Shown here one piece after another: positions 52,773-62,591 of a stretch of 64,000 bases of DNA. The DNA comes from Methylosinus trichosporium OB3b (GTDB lineage Bacteria > Pseudomonadota > Alphaproteobacteria > Rhizobiales > Beijerinckiaceae). Positions within the stretch are counted from its first letter, which is position 1. Every line of letters starts with the position of its first letter. The notes under the pieces are model-generated. The model was not told where the DNA came from. It saw only the letters and a program-made list of their open reading frames with translations, and searched no databases. Position numbers and translations under genes: made by a program. The stretch spans positions 1,612,001-1,676,000 of the forward strand of contig NZ_CP023737.1 of NCBI RefSeq assembly GCF_002752655.1, in the 5' to 3' direction.

Positions 52773-55700
52773 ATGACTGAGCCGGAGCGCATCGAGCTTG
52801 AGATCGTCTTACGCAGCGGCGACATAGCGAAAGTCGCGACGCCTTTCGTCGTCTGCCCGCATTATGAGGGACTGCCGCTCGCGGGCGCCGCCAAGGCGTT
52901 CGACAGGCTGGCCGATTCCTGGCTGGCGCGCGCGCTCGAGCTCGGCATGATCAGCCTGACGCTCGGGCGCATCTTTCCGATCACGCTGAAGCAATTCGTC
53001 GCCGAGCCGCTTCCGGTCGAAATGCTGTTGCTCGTCGGCATGGGCGAGCCCGGCGCGATGACGGCCGATGATTTACGATTTCTGTTCTCCAATGTGACGA
53101 TCGCCGTCGAGGCGATGGGCGGGAAGAGCTTCGCCTCGGCGCTCGTGGGCACGCGCCGCAAGGAGTTCTCCATCGACACGGCGGTGCGCGCCTTCGTCGA
53201 AGGGGTTATCGACGGCCATCAGCGCCTCGTCGCCATCGCCGCGCAATCGCCGCGGAAGGGGGAGCGGCTCGCGACGACGGCGAAGCGGGTTCTCTCGGTC
53301 ACGCTCGTCATCGACGACGAGCGCAAATTCGCGGAGATCGAGGAGGCGTTCGGCCGCACCGCCGAGGATGTCGCGGCTGAATTGCTGGTGACGACGCGGC
53401 GTGGCGAGCCGCTGGCGCCCGGCCCCGGCGAGGTGGGTGACGACGCCGAGGAGCGTGACGAGGAAGAGCTGGTCACGCTGCTACGGGTGACGCGGCGGAG
53501 CGGGCCGGCCATTCCCGGCTCGCGGCCGGAGTTCGACATTTACGAATTCTCGGCCGCATGCGACCGCGCCGTCGTCGCGCTACGCGAGCATGAGGTCAGC
53601 CGCTTTCTCCTCCAAAGGATTCCAGAACGTCTGATCACGGCGAGGAATCCCGGATTGCGCGATCGGCTCGCGAGATTTCTGCAGGCCCTCGTCGCGCCGC
53701 GCGATTTCGAAGGCCTGCTCACCGCGGCCGACTGCGTCACGGTCGAGGTCGACGAGGCCGCGGCGCGCATCCCATGGGAAATGATGGCGCATCGCACGCA
53801 GAGCGGACGCACCAGATATCTTGGCGGACAGATTTTGATCTCGCGCCAGATGCGCACGGCCGCCGGGCCGCCGCCGAGCTCGCCGCCGCCGCTGAACCGT
53901 CAGCTCCGCATCCTCGTCGTCGCCGACCCGGCCTCGGGCGAGCTGGCGTTGCCCAAGGCGCGCGAGGAGGGATGGGCGGTCGTGGACATGATCGAGCGCG
54001 CCTGTCGGGCCTGGGAGGGGGTCTATGATTTTCGCGTGACGATACGTGTCGGCTCAGCGCAGGACGGCGATCCCGAGCTCGAGCGCCGCCTCGGCCGATA
54101 CGCCGCCCTGGACGGGCGCTTCGTCCAGAGCGCCGCGGCTTGCGAGCCGGTCGAGATCGCGATGCTGCTGGTCGATGAGCAATTCGATCTGGTGCATTAC
54201 GCGGGGCATGGATTTTTCGACGAGGCGCGGCGAGCGGCGGGATGGGTGCTCGACCGCGGCTATCGCGTGACGGCGCGAGACCTTTTCTGTGTGCGGCAGG
54301 TGCCGCGGCTCGTCTTCGCCAACGCCTGCTATTCCTCCGTCGTGCCCGAAAACGCGGTCGAGCCGTCCGACGGCGCCGGCCAGCGCAGCCGCCTCGTCGG
54401 CGCCGCGCAGGCGTTCTTCGCTCGGGGGATTCCGAACTATATCGGCGCCGGCTGGGCGGTCGACGATTATTGGGGGCGCGTTTTCGCCGAGCAATTCTAC
54501 GCGCGCGCGCTCGGCCTGTCGACGAAGGCCGGCGCCGCCGCGCGCGAGCCGGACACGATCGGCAAAGCTCTGCTCGGCGCTCGCAGAACGACCTTTCAGA
54601 TGAGCGGCGACGATTGCGCGACCTGGGCCGCCTATCAGCATTACGGACGCGCGCAGGACCGGCTTCTGGCGCGCGCCGGCGCGCCACATCCGAGTTCCGA
54701 CCGAGAGGCGGAGCCGCCGGGAGAAAGCGTCGCCGCCGCCGTCGCGGCGGAGGCTTCCGCCGGCGAAGGGCGAGGAGAGGGCGACGAAGGCGCCGAGCTC
54801 GTCTATTTCAACGGCGTCGACGCCGAAACCGGCCGCTACGCCGTCGCGCCGATGTCTGTCGCCGAGCTCGGCAAGATCGCGCGCGCCCGTCCCAATGTCG
54901 GGGCTTTCGCTGTCACGCGCGGCGAGCAGGCGCGCAGCTTCGGCCTGCCGCCCGGTGTCGACTATGGGAAAATCGAGGAGGCGGGCTGGGGCGTCATCTT
55001 CTTCGAAGCCGCCTCCCTAGACGTGGCGGACGCGCTGAAGCCCCTGCTCGATCGGCGCAAGGCGCAGGCAGGCGCGCTGTTCAAGACTTTGTCCTACAAG
55101 CGCGGAGAGGAGACTCGAGAGTGGCGTCGCCGCTACAATGTGACGCCCGGCTCGCTCGACCCGCAGGCGGTTCCCTATTATCTGCTCATCGTCGGGCCGC
55201 CCGATCAGATCCCCTTCGAATTCCAATATCTGCTCGGCGTCGACTTCGCGGTCGGACGGCTCGCCTTCGACCAGATCGCCGACTATGAACGCTATGCGGC
55301 CTCGATCGTCGCCTATGAGCAGCCGGGCTCGGCTCCGATCAATGGCAAGGAAGTCGTCTATTGGGGCACGCGTCATCCGGGCGACGAGGCGACGGACCTC
55401 AGCGCGACCGAGCTGGTGACGCCGCTCGCCCGCGGCGTCGCCGGCGCGACGCCCCGCCTCGCAAAGCCAGTGAATGAGGAATGCGCCTTCGCGGAGCGCC
55501 TTCTCCTCGGCGACAACGCGACCAAAGCGGCCCTCGTCGCGACGTTACGCGGCCCCAAGCCGCCGGCTCTTCTGTTCACCGCCTCGCATGGAATGGAGGT
55601 GGGCAGCGGCCGGCCGCACCAGCGCGAAATCCAGGGAGCACTGTTGTGCCAGGATTGGCAAGGCTTCGGCCGCATCGGCCCGGACGCCTATATGGCCGCC

Positions 55701-56219
55701 GCCGATGTGCCGGACGACGCCAATGTGCATGGCCTGATGGCCTTTTTCTTCGCCTGCTTCGGCGGCGGCACGCCGGACCTGGACCAATTTCTGCTCGACC
55801 CCGATCAGGCGGGCCGGCTGCAGCCGCTGGCGCCGCAGCCCTTCATCGCCGCGCTGCCGCAACGGCTGCTGGCGCATCCGGCGGGCGGCGCATTGGCCGT
55901 CGTCGCCCATGTCGATCGCGCCTGGGGCTATTCGATCCGACCGCCCAAATCCACGGCCGCGCAGATCGGGCCGTTCCGCGAGAGCCTCAATTATGTGATG
56001 CGCGGCGAGCCGGTGGGACATGCGGTGAAGGACCAGTTCGGCGGCCATTTCGCGTCGCTGTCGACGACGCTGCTCAGCGCGGTGTCGCCCACCGCCGCGG
56101 CGGCGTCGCGAATGAGCGACAAGGACCTCGTCGCCTATTGGCTGCAACGCAACGACGCGCAGAATTATGTGACATTGGGCGATCCTGCGGCGCGGCTGCG
56201 GGTCGACGCATTGACTTGA
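52773..56219 (+). CDS. Double caspase-like (CHAT-type) protease with leucyl-aminopeptidase-like N-terminal domain
   Basis: A 1148-residue protein. Residues 1-170 resemble the non-catalytic N-terminal domain of M17 aminopeptidases (VEMLLLVGMGEPGAMTADDL). Residues about 340-620 are a CHAT domain: His479 in VHYAGHGF and Cys519 in VFANACYSS form the dyad, preceded by IPWEMMAH. After an acidic linker (about 655-685) a second caspase-fold domain spans about 690-1148, with His939 in LLFTASHGM and Cys995 in AFFFACFGGGTPDLD, closer to C25/gingipain-like sequences. Both dyads are complete. A GTG 3 bases upstream is an alternative start. It should cut protein targets on activation, possibly its operon partners. 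Confidence 0.82.
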   Translation: MTEPERIELEIVLRSGDIAKVATPFVVCPHYEGLPLAGAAKAFDRLADSWLARALELGMISLTLGRIFPITLKQFVAEPLPVEMLLLVGMGEPGAMTADDLRFLFSNVTIAVEAMGGKSFASALVGTRRKEFSIDTAVRAFVEGVIDGHQRLVAIAAQSPRKGERLATTAKRVLSVTLVIDDERKFAEIEEAFGRTAEDVAAELLVTTRRGEPLAPGPGEVGDDAEERDEEELVTLLRVTRRSGPAIPGSRPEFDIYEFSAACDRAVVALREHEVSRFLLQRIPERLITARNPGLRDRLARFLQALVAPRDFEGLLTAADCVTVEVDEAAARIPWEMMAHRTQSGRTRYLGGQILISRQMRTAAGPPPSSPPPLNRQLRILVVADPASGELALPKAREEGWAVVDMIERACRAWEGVYDFRVTIRVGSAQDGDPELERRLGRYAALDGRFVQSAAACEPVEIAMLLVDEQFDLVHYAGHGFFDEARRAAGWVLDRGYRVTARDLFCVRQVPRLVFANACYSSVVPENAVEPSDGAGQRSRLVGAAQAFFARGIPNYIGAGWAVDDYWGRVFAEQFYARALGLSTKAGAAAREPDTIGKALLGARRTTFQMSGDDCATWAAYQHYGRAQDRLLARAGAPHPSSDREAEPPGESVAAAVAAEASAGEGRGEGDEGAELVYFNGVDAETGRYAVAPMSVAELGKIARARPNVGAFAVTRGEQARSFGLPPGVDYGKIEEAGWGVIFFEAASLDVADALKPLLDRRKAQAGALFKTLSYKRGEETREWRRRYNVTPGSLDPQAVPYYLLIVGPPDQIPFEFQYLLGVDFAVGRLAFDQIADYERYAASIVAYEQPGSAPINGKEVVYWGTRHPGDEATDLSATELVTPLARGVAGATPRLAKPVNEECAFAERLLLGDNATKAALVATLRGPKPPALLFTASHGMEVGSGRPHQREIQGALLCQDWQGFGRIGPDAYMAAADVPDDANVHGLMAFFFACFGGGTPDLDQFLLDPDQAGRLQPLAPQPFIAALPQRLLAHPAGGALAVVAHVDRAWGYSIRPPKSTAAQIGPFRESLNYVMRGEPVGHAVKDQFGGHFASLSTTLLSAVSPTAAAASRMSDKDLVAYWLQRNDAQNYVTLGDPAARLRVDALT

Positions 56220-56240
56220 GCATCGACGGAGCCGATCGTC

Positions 56241-57914
56241 ATGAGCGAAGCTGTTCTCGAGAAAATTTCCGACGCCGTCCGCAACGCCTTCGCGCCGGTC
56301 CTGCCGGCGGTCGCCGCCGCGCGAGCGAAGCTCTCTGCCGATGCGACGGTGATCGCCGTGCGCCCCGGCTACGCCTATCCGGCGACGGGCGCACCGATTC
56401 CTGCCGTCGTCGTCGCCGTTCAGCCCGGAACGGCGACGCAGCCCGCCTCCGCGCTCGCGGCGGAACTCGGCGTTCCGGTCGTGATCGCGGATGCGACGGT
56501 CGAAGAGCAGCTCGCGAAGGAAGAGCCTTCCGCGCCGTCTTTCGGCGCGCCGGGAGCGCCGACTTCCGCTTTCGAGCGTCTCATCGTCGGCGACGAGGCG
56601 CTCGCATTCGCGCCGCCGAAGACCGGCGCCTACACTCCGCCGGAACCGCCGAATCTTCCGCTCGTGAAAGAGCGCATGCAGCTCACTGTCTGCGTCAGTC
56701 CGGAGGCCGGCTGGAGCGAGCTGGAGAGCTTTCTCGGCGAGACCCGTAGGCGCCTCACCGTCGCCATGTATCAATTCACTGCGCCGCATATTTTCGACGC
56801 CGTGAAGGCCGCTGTCGCGCCGGCGGGGCGCGAGTTCGAGCTCGTGCTCCATCCGGTGCCCGAGAAGCCGCCGTCTTCCGGCGTCAAGGCAGATGATCTC
56901 GAGGAGGTCGCCGGCGTCGTCGACCCTCTGTCGGAGACGCTGAAGTCGCGTTTCGAGCTCGCCTGGGCGACGCTGCATTCGCGCGCCAATCCGGACGGCC
57001 TGTGGGCCTCCGCCTATCACATCAAAGTCGCCGTGCGGGATGGCGACGCGGTGTGGTGCTCAAGCGGAAATTGGCAATCGTCGAACCAGCCGAACATCCG
57101 CCTCTTCGGCCCGCAACGCGACCGGCCGCCGGTCGGATTCCAACGCAAATACAATCGCGACTATCACGCGATCATCGTCGATCCGAAGATCGCGTCGATC
57201 TTCGAGGGCTATATCGCGCGCGACCACGATCTCGCCGCGGCGCAGGCGGCGGCGGCACAACCAAGCGCCGAACCCGATCTCTTCGTTCCCGAAGAGCCCG
57301 AAGCGCCGGCCGCCTTCGCGCGGCCGCCGCGCTATTTCGAGCCTTTGCGCCTCGATCGCGAAGTCTCGGTGCAGCCGCTGCTGACGCCCGACAATTACGC
57401 CGAACATGCGCTCGAACTGATCCGCTCGGCGCGCGAGAGCGTCAGATTCCAAAATCAATATATCAATTTTCGCGGAACGAACGAGGATTTCGCCGAGTTC
57501 AAGCTGCTCGTCGGGGCGTTGAAAAGCAAGATCGACGCCAGCGTCGACGTGCGGATCATCTGCCGCGATCTCATGAAGCAGGAGAGCCTCGATATTCTCA
57601 TCGCGCTCGGCTTTCCAAAAGAGACATTTCGCTTTCAACCGGCTTGTCACAACAAGACGATCATCGTCGACGGCAAGCGTGTCATGTTCGGCAGCCATAA
57701 TTGGTCCAACGAGGGCGTGAAGACGAATCGCGACGCGAGTCTCGTTTTCGACGACGAGGAGATCGCACAATATCTCGCCGAAATTTACGATTACGACTGG
57801 GACAATCTGGCGACCGCGCATCCGGCCGCCTCGCGCCCGCGCGTCGCGCATAGCGGCGACCCGACACCCGCCGGAATGCGCCGCGTTTCCTATTCCGCGG
57901 TATATGACGAATGA
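56241..57914 (+). CDS. Phospholipase D-family protein with two HKD motifs
   Basis: A 557-residue phosphodiesterase of the PLD superfamily. The two catalytic motifs are His260-Ile-Lys...Asp (YHIKVAVRDGDAVWCSSGNW) and His470-Asn-Lys...Asp (CHNKTIIVDGKRVMFGSHNW), so one chain can form the whole site. Residues 1-100 form a separate alpha/beta domain (VIAVRPGYAYPATGAPIPAV) of unknown identity, followed by a proline-rich linker. Substrate may be phospholipid or nucleic acid; the family includes both. It lies 21 bases after the double-CHAT gene. A perfect hairpin follows. Next to a lipase and proteases it is an inferred effector. Confidence 0.82.
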   Translation: MSEAVLEKISDAVRNAFAPVLPAVAAARAKLSADATVIAVRPGYAYPATGAPIPAVVVAVQPGTATQPASALAAELGVPVVIADATVEEQLAKEEPSAPSFGAPGAPTSAFERLIVGDEALAFAPPKTGAYTPPEPPNLPLVKERMQLTVCVSPEAGWSELESFLGETRRRLTVAMYQFTAPHIFDAVKAAVAPAGREFELVLHPVPEKPPSSGVKADDLEEVAGVVDPLSETLKSRFELAWATLHSRANPDGLWASAYHIKVAVRDGDAVWCSSGNWQSSNQPNIRLFGPQRDRPPVGFQRKYNRDYHAIIVDPKIASIFEGYIARDHDLAAAQAAAAQPSAEPDLFVPEEPEAPAAFARPPRYFEPLRLDREVSVQPLLTPDNYAEHALELIRSARESVRFQNQYINFRGTNEDFAEFKLLVGALKSKIDASVDVRIICRDLMKQESLDILIALGFPKETFRFQPACHNKTIIVDGKRVMFGSHNWSNEGVKTNRDASLVFDDEEIAQYLAEIYDYDWDNLATAHPAASRPRVAHSGDPTPAGMRRVSYSAVYDE

Positions 57915-57940
57915 TTCCGGCGCGGCGAGGGTGAGACGAT

Positions 57941-57967
57941 CCGATGTCGTTCGATGAACGACATCGG
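57941..57967. terminator. Perfect bidirectional hairpin between convergent operons
   Basis: CCGATGTCGTTC (57941-57952), loop GAT, then GAACGACATCGG (57956-57967): a 12-bp perfect stem centred in the 68-base gap between PLD and STAND genes. It can fold in transcripts of both strands, so it probably ends both operons, though T-runs are missing. Confidence 0.65.
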
Positions 57968-57982
57968 AACGAGCATTCGACA

Positions 57983-60900
57983 TCAACGTCGTTCGTCGCT
58001 TCGCTCGATTCCGCGCAGCTTTCGCCGCAGATCAATCTCGATCGATTCGAGCCGGCTGTCCGGATGCGCGCTCATGAAATCCTCGACGAGGCGAAGTCCA
58101 TTTCGATAGGCGGACGCCGGCTCCTCGTCGCGCCGTTTCGAGCGGCTCGCAGCCAGAAGTTTCAACGCGTCGCCATAGATTTCATAGGTCTCCGCGGCCT
58201 CTCGAGTCCGCTCCTGGTTGTCCTTCGCTTGACCGAGAAGAGAAACGCGAATTCTGACAGCCGCGAAAGCATCATTGACTGCGGCGTTCGCTTCTTTTCG
58301 CTTCATTTCGATCGTCGCCAATTTTTCATGGGCGGTCGCCGCCAGCTTAAAGTCGTCGGCCGAACGACGTCTGTCTGTCGCCGCATTCACCACTTCTAGA
58401 GCCTCTCCGTAGCTCGACGATGCGCGTGAAAAATCTTGTTGGTCGGCCCATCTGTCGCCGAAAACAATGAACGCAGCAACGAGCGAGCGACGCCAATCGT
58501 CTTGTTCAGGGTGCTCGTTGACCACCGCGCTCCAAATATTCAGCGCCGTCCGCGCATGTTCCGGGTCGACGAATTTCGTGACGGCGCCGATCGATTCGAT
58601 CACGTTGCCGAGCCCATCTCTGGATGTTTTGTCGTGCGGGTCCGCCTGGACGAGACCCCTTCTCAGGTAGAGAGCTTTTTCAAACTGCTGCAGTGCTTCG
58701 TCGTATTTCTCGATGCCCTGATAGAGTTTCCCGAACTCGTGCCGGGTTCTTGCGAGATTGGATCGATAGACAGCGTTCTCCCGATTCGTCTCGACCAGCC
58801 GTTCTCTGATTTCAAGTGCGCGTTTGAATTCGTCCGTCGCCTCCGACCTGCGCCCGCTTTTTGCAAAGAATTCTGCGAGCCTCTCGTGCGCGTCGCCGAT
58901 CATTTTGGAAGCCTCAGGATCCGACGGCTCTTCCGCCAAAAATCTTTCTCCCAGGGAAAGCGACTCCGTGTAATGCTGTTGCGCCAACTTGAACGCGCTC
59001 TTCTTGAAATACAAGTCCGCCATCTTGTTTTCGATGAAAGCGGCGCGCGAGAGGTTCTCGCGCGAAGACTGTACCCGAGCGACGTCGAGCGCGGACCTAT
59101 AGCGCTGCAGCGCCTCGTGATCGTCCTTATCCGTTTTGCGTTGCGCCAAATTATCGCCAGCTCTGTAGAGCGCCTTGTAGCGTTTCCCGCGCCACTCGTC
59201 GCTCTTTGGGTCGGCGTTCAAATGGCGTTGCGCTAGATCCTTCGCCTTCTCCGCCAGGGTGAGCGCTTCCTCGTAATCTCCGATCGTGTAATAGACATTG
59301 GAAAATTCGAGCAGGACATCTGCTCGAAGGGCGTCGAGCTCCGGCCGATCTTCGACGGCAGCAAAAATCTCTTTCGTGGGCGTCAAGAGGTCCTTTGCGG
59401 TGGCGACGGTAATAGTCCCTCTCAGTCGCTCGCTGGAGACGACTTTCAACGTCTCTTCGACAGAATGAAGAGCTTTCGTGGCGCTCGCGAGCGCGGCCTG
59501 TCTTTCGTGACTAGCTTGGTGCCCATTTATAATCGCAAGGATGGCGAATATAGTCGCAATGATCACCAACGCGAGCATCCCCAAAGCGACGTCTCTCCAT
59601 GTACGGAGTTTCCGGTACTCCCGGTCCCGAGCCGTCGCTTTGCTCACCTTGACGAACTCTTTCAACTCCGGTGCCGCTCCCGCAATCGCTTCCGCTTCGT
59701 CAAGCGCGTCTCCCGTCAAGAGATAGCTCGCCGCGGCGCCCGACTCCCGCCATCGCCTCGCCATTGCGACGAATTGGAGCTTCTTTTCCGATGCGACGCG
59801 ATCGTCCTGCAGCCAAGCGCGTAAGCGCGGCCAAGCATCGATGAGCGCCTCATGCGCGAGGTCGAATCGATCCTCTTGCGGAGAAGCGCCTGGAGTGAAA
59901 CGAAGAAGCCCTGCCTCGACGAGGCGCTCAAGAACAGAAGACATCTCCTTCGCCCGAGCGCTCTGCGTCAGGGCATCGCGCGTTACGCGGCGCCGGATAA
60001 AAGTGCCGTCCAAGTTCGGTCGCACCAGCTCGAGAAAAAGGCATTTCGCCGCCTCCTTCTCATCGGGTGGAAGCGCTCCGAATATCGCTTCGGCGGTGCG
60101 CTGGAGAGCCTCGTGCGGTCGGCCGACCTTGTCATAGTCGTCCCAGGTCACGATATTCCGGCCGTGATCGTTCCAGAGCTTTCCGAGGGTGAATTGCAGA
60201 GCCGGCAACGCCGTCACATCGCCAGCGATATCCTTGACGATGTCGTCGACGACGCCATCGGCGAAACGGAGACCGATCGCCCGCGCCGGAAGCTCGATAA
60301 TGCGACGCGTCTCATCGGCGGTGAGCGGCGGCAATACGAAGCGCGCGTCGACGCCGCTGGCGAGCGGCGCGAGCGCTGGCAATTGAAGAGCAGACTGCTC
60401 GCTACGCTTGTCGACGATCACGATCGCTCTGTTCGCATCGTCGCCTCCAGGGCAGGCCTTCGATAAGGCCGAGGCGAACTTCGCGCGGGTCTGCTCATCG
60501 GCACCGAGGGTGAATATCTCTTCGAACTGATCGACGACGAAAATGACGGGGCGCGCCGGAAAGAGGGCGTCGAGCAGATCATGGAGACGCTCGGGAGCGT
60601 GTTCCACGATCTTCTTCTGCTGAAAAATCCGTTCGTTCGACGCATCGTCGCCCGCCGCTTCGTGCAAGCGGGCCAGCAATGTCGCGAATGGGTCGGCGCC
60701 GGGCGAGAAGGAGAGAAGAACTGGATTCTTCTGTTCCCGGCGCATGGCCGATTTGAGCTGCGGCACGACGCCGGCCATGACGAAGGAGGTCTTGCCGCAG
60801 CCCATTTGTCCGACGACGAGAACGATCGGCTTCTCGCGCAATGTTTCGACGAGCCGGTTCGCGGCCCCCTCCCGACCGTGGAACTGCTCGGCGTCGGCTT

Positions 60901-61252
60901 CACCGAAGGCGCTCAATCCTTTATATGGATTTGGCGCTGTGCTGACGTCGGGCGCGCTCGCGGAGTCGAATGCGTCGAGCTGCGGCAAGGCCGCGGAGAG
61001 CGCTCCCGGCTCGTCTCCTTCGAACAGATCCGAGGCCCAATAGGAGATGACGTTCTGCGCGACTTCTCGATCAGAGGGATCATAGAGACGCCGGCCGGTC
61101 GCTTTGACTCGATCGATGAGCTTGCGGATCTCGGGAACGAGATCACGCCAGTGTCCTTTGCGGCCGACGACCTGCATCATCGTGATGTGATCGGCCCGCA
61201 GCTTCTCCAGCGATTCGTAGGGTGCGGCCGGGCTCTCAAATTCTTTCGGCAT
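57983..61252 (-). CDS. STAND NTPase (nSTAND1-type) with membrane segment and TPR-like repeats
   Basis: A 1089-residue predicted sensor. The ATG at 61252 has GAGGAG upstream; the 61 codons before it overlap the preceding gene. Residues 1-90 are a small helical adaptor-like domain (SLEKLRADHITMMQVVGRKG). NPYKGLSAFGEADAEQFHGR at about 111 is the nSTAND1 entry motif. Walker A is VVGQMGCGKTSF with Lys154 and Walker B VIFVVDQFEEIF with Asp241. A winged-helix region ends near residue 500. VALGMLALVIIATIFAILAI at about 554-574 is a membrane helix. The rest is helical TPR-like repeats (for example YYTIGDYEEALTLAEKAKDL), the usual ligand sensor. It overlaps the upstream EAD gene, so it is in the minus-strand operon. 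Confidence 0.87.
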   Translation of the reverse strand: MPKEFESPAAPYESLEKLRADHITMMQVVGRKGHWRDLVPEIRKLIDRVKATGRRLYDPSDREVAQNVISYWASDLFEGDEPGALSAALPQLDAFDSASAPDVSTAPNPYKGLSAFGEADAEQFHGREGAANRLVETLREKPIVLVVGQMGCGKTSFVMAGVVPQLKSAMRREQKNPVLLSFSPGADPFATLLARLHEAAGDDASNERIFQQKKIVEHAPERLHDLLDALFPARPVIFVVDQFEEIFTLGADEQTRAKFASALSKACPGGDDANRAIVIVDKRSEQSALQLPALAPLASGVDARFVLPPLTADETRRIIELPARAIGLRFADGVVDDIVKDIAGDVTALPALQFTLGKLWNDHGRNIVTWDDYDKVGRPHEALQRTAEAIFGALPPDEKEAAKCLFLELVRPNLDGTFIRRRVTRDALTQSARAKEMSSVLERLVEAGLLRFTPGASPQEDRFDLAHEALIDAWPRLRAWLQDDRVASEKKLQFVAMARRWRESGAAASYLLTGDALDEAEAIAGAAPELKEFVKVSKATARDREYRKLRTWRDVALGMLALVIIATIFAILAIINGHQASHERQAALASATKALHSVEETLKVVSSERLRGTITVATAKDLLTPTKEIFAAVEDRPELDALRADVLLEFSNVYYTIGDYEEALTLAEKAKDLAQRHLNADPKSDEWRGKRYKALYRAGDNLAQRKTDKDDHEALQRYRSALDVARVQSSRENLSRAAFIENKMADLYFKKSAFKLAQQHYTESLSLGERFLAEEPSDPEASKMIGDAHERLAEFFAKSGRRSEATDEFKRALEIRERLVETNRENAVYRSNLARTRHEFGKLYQGIEKYDEALQQFEKALYLRRGLVQADPHDKTSRDGLGNVIESIGAVTKFVDPEHARTALNIWSAVVNEHPEQDDWRRSLVAAFIVFGDRWADQQDFSRASSSYGEALEVVNAATDRRRSADDFKLAATAHEKLATIEMKRKEANAAVNDAFAAVRIRVSLLGQAKDNQERTREAAETYEIYGDALKLLAASRSKRRDEEPASAYRNGLRLVEDFMSAHPDSRLESIEIDLRRKLRGIERSDERR

Positions 61253-62555
61253 GGTCGAGCTCCTCGACGAGCAATCGCAGCGGTTCGCGAATGTTGGTGG
61301 TGATGTCGCTGCAAAGGCTTTTGAGCGATTTATCGACCCGGGAAAAATGATTGCGAATATTTTTGCTGAATTCTCCGAACGCCGCCCTGACGGTCCGAGG
61401 ATCGTTCTCGAGCCGCTGATCGATCGAAGCGACATGGATTGCGCTCGTCTTCGCCCAACCGTCGTCTCCCGCCTTTGCCGCGAGAGGACGAACGCCTTCC
61501 TTTATCAAGTCCCAAACGATCGTGAAATTCGCGATCGAATCGCGTGTCTTCTGCGCGAGACAATCCTCCGCCTCCCATAGGTTTTTCTCGACGTCCTGCC
61601 AGTCCCTGTGCTCCCGGACCTTCTCCTCGAGCCGGGACGACAGTCGCCGTATCGAGTCAAGCGATTCGGAGAGTTGCCGCGGGCGAGCTGCGTTCGCGCC
61701 GGTCTCTTCGATCACTCTTTCTATCGTCTTCGCCAGTTCGTCGAGCGGAAGTTTGCGTGCGACGATGGTCAAAAGTCTGTTGATGCGTTTCGGCTCACCC
61801 CGAAGCGTGGCTTTTATGCAGAGGAGGGGCTTGCGAAAAAGACGGTCGTCTGGATGCTGCAACGAGGCCCCCAGCTCGGCGACGGCCGATTCGAGCGCTG
61901 TCACCCACTCCGTTTCCTGGTCACGAACGGCGGCGTCGTCCGGCAAACCTTCGGCTGCGGCGCGTGCGTCGCGGCAAATGTCGTCGAGCTCGTCGATATA
62001 GGCATATAGTTCCGCTTCCGCCTGTATGTCGGGGAGCTGATTGGCGGCGACGTAGATCACATCATAGAGCTTCACCTGAATATCATGCAGGCAGTCATGC
62101 AACGTCTTATAATTGAACAGGACGTTGATGTCCTTTCGTAGCTCCTCCAGCATCTCGCGTGACGGCGCTATGACGGCCCGCACCGAAGGCTCGGATTTCA
62201 TTCGGTGCTGGGTGTTCACGAGAGCTCTCGCCGAATTGCGCGCATCGAGTTGCTGGAGCGCCGGAGGCCAGTTGTCGGCGATCATCTTGTGCAGCTCCGG
62301 CGCGTCGCTTTCTTGGAGAAAGCAGACGAGCAGATCGGTGGTCACGTCGCGTTCGTGGGCTTTATCGAGAAGCTCGTAAACCACTTGGTTTTTGGAGTTT
62401 CCCCAAGCGATTTCGTCGCGGAAACCGACGCCCATGCCCTGTGCGACCACCCGCTCTATCGTCTCGACGTCGAAATGAGCGGCGATACAATCGTGCAGCG
62501 CTTTGCTCAGAGGATTACGATCTTGTTCGACGTCCATGACGTCGGTGGCGTTCAT
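61236..62555 (-). CDS. EAD1-domain helical adaptor protein
   Basis: A 439-residue protein without catalytic motifs. Residues about 10-95 match effector-associated domain 1 (EAD1): ALHDCIAAHFDVETIERVVA, then NQVVYELLDKAHERDVTTDL and FLQESDAPELHKMIADNWPP. The rest is helical and coiled-coil-like throughout (for example LRKDINVLFNYKTLHDCLHD). The ATG at 62555 has AGGTC in place; one at 62576 is possible. In conflict systems EAD1 is known to pair with EAD1 on effectors, so this is inferred to be an adaptor between the STAND sensor and the EAD trypsin next door. It overlaps the STAND gene by 17 bases. Confidence 0.75.
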   Translation of the reverse strand: MNATDVMDVEQDRNPLSKALHDCIAAHFDVETIERVVAQGMGVGFRDEIAWGNSKNQVVYELLDKAHERDVTTDLLVCFLQESDAPELHKMIADNWPPALQQLDARNSARALVNTQHRMKSEPSVRAVIAPSREMLEELRKDINVLFNYKTLHDCLHDIQVKLYDVIYVAANQLPDIQAEAELYAYIDELDDICRDARAAAEGLPDDAAVRDQETEWVTALESAVAELGASLQHPDDRLFRKPLLCIKATLRGEPKRINRLLTIVARKLPLDELAKTIERVIEETGANAARPRQLSESLDSIRRLSSRLEEKVREHRDWQDVEKNLWEAEDCLAQKTRDSIANFTIVWDLIKEGVRPLAAKAGDDGWAKTSAIHVASIDQRLENDPRTVRAAFGEFSKNIRNHFSRVDKSLKSLCSDITTNIREPLRLLVEELDHAERI

Positions 62556-62591
62556 GGCTCGACCTGCCCATGACATCGGGAAATCATCGTT

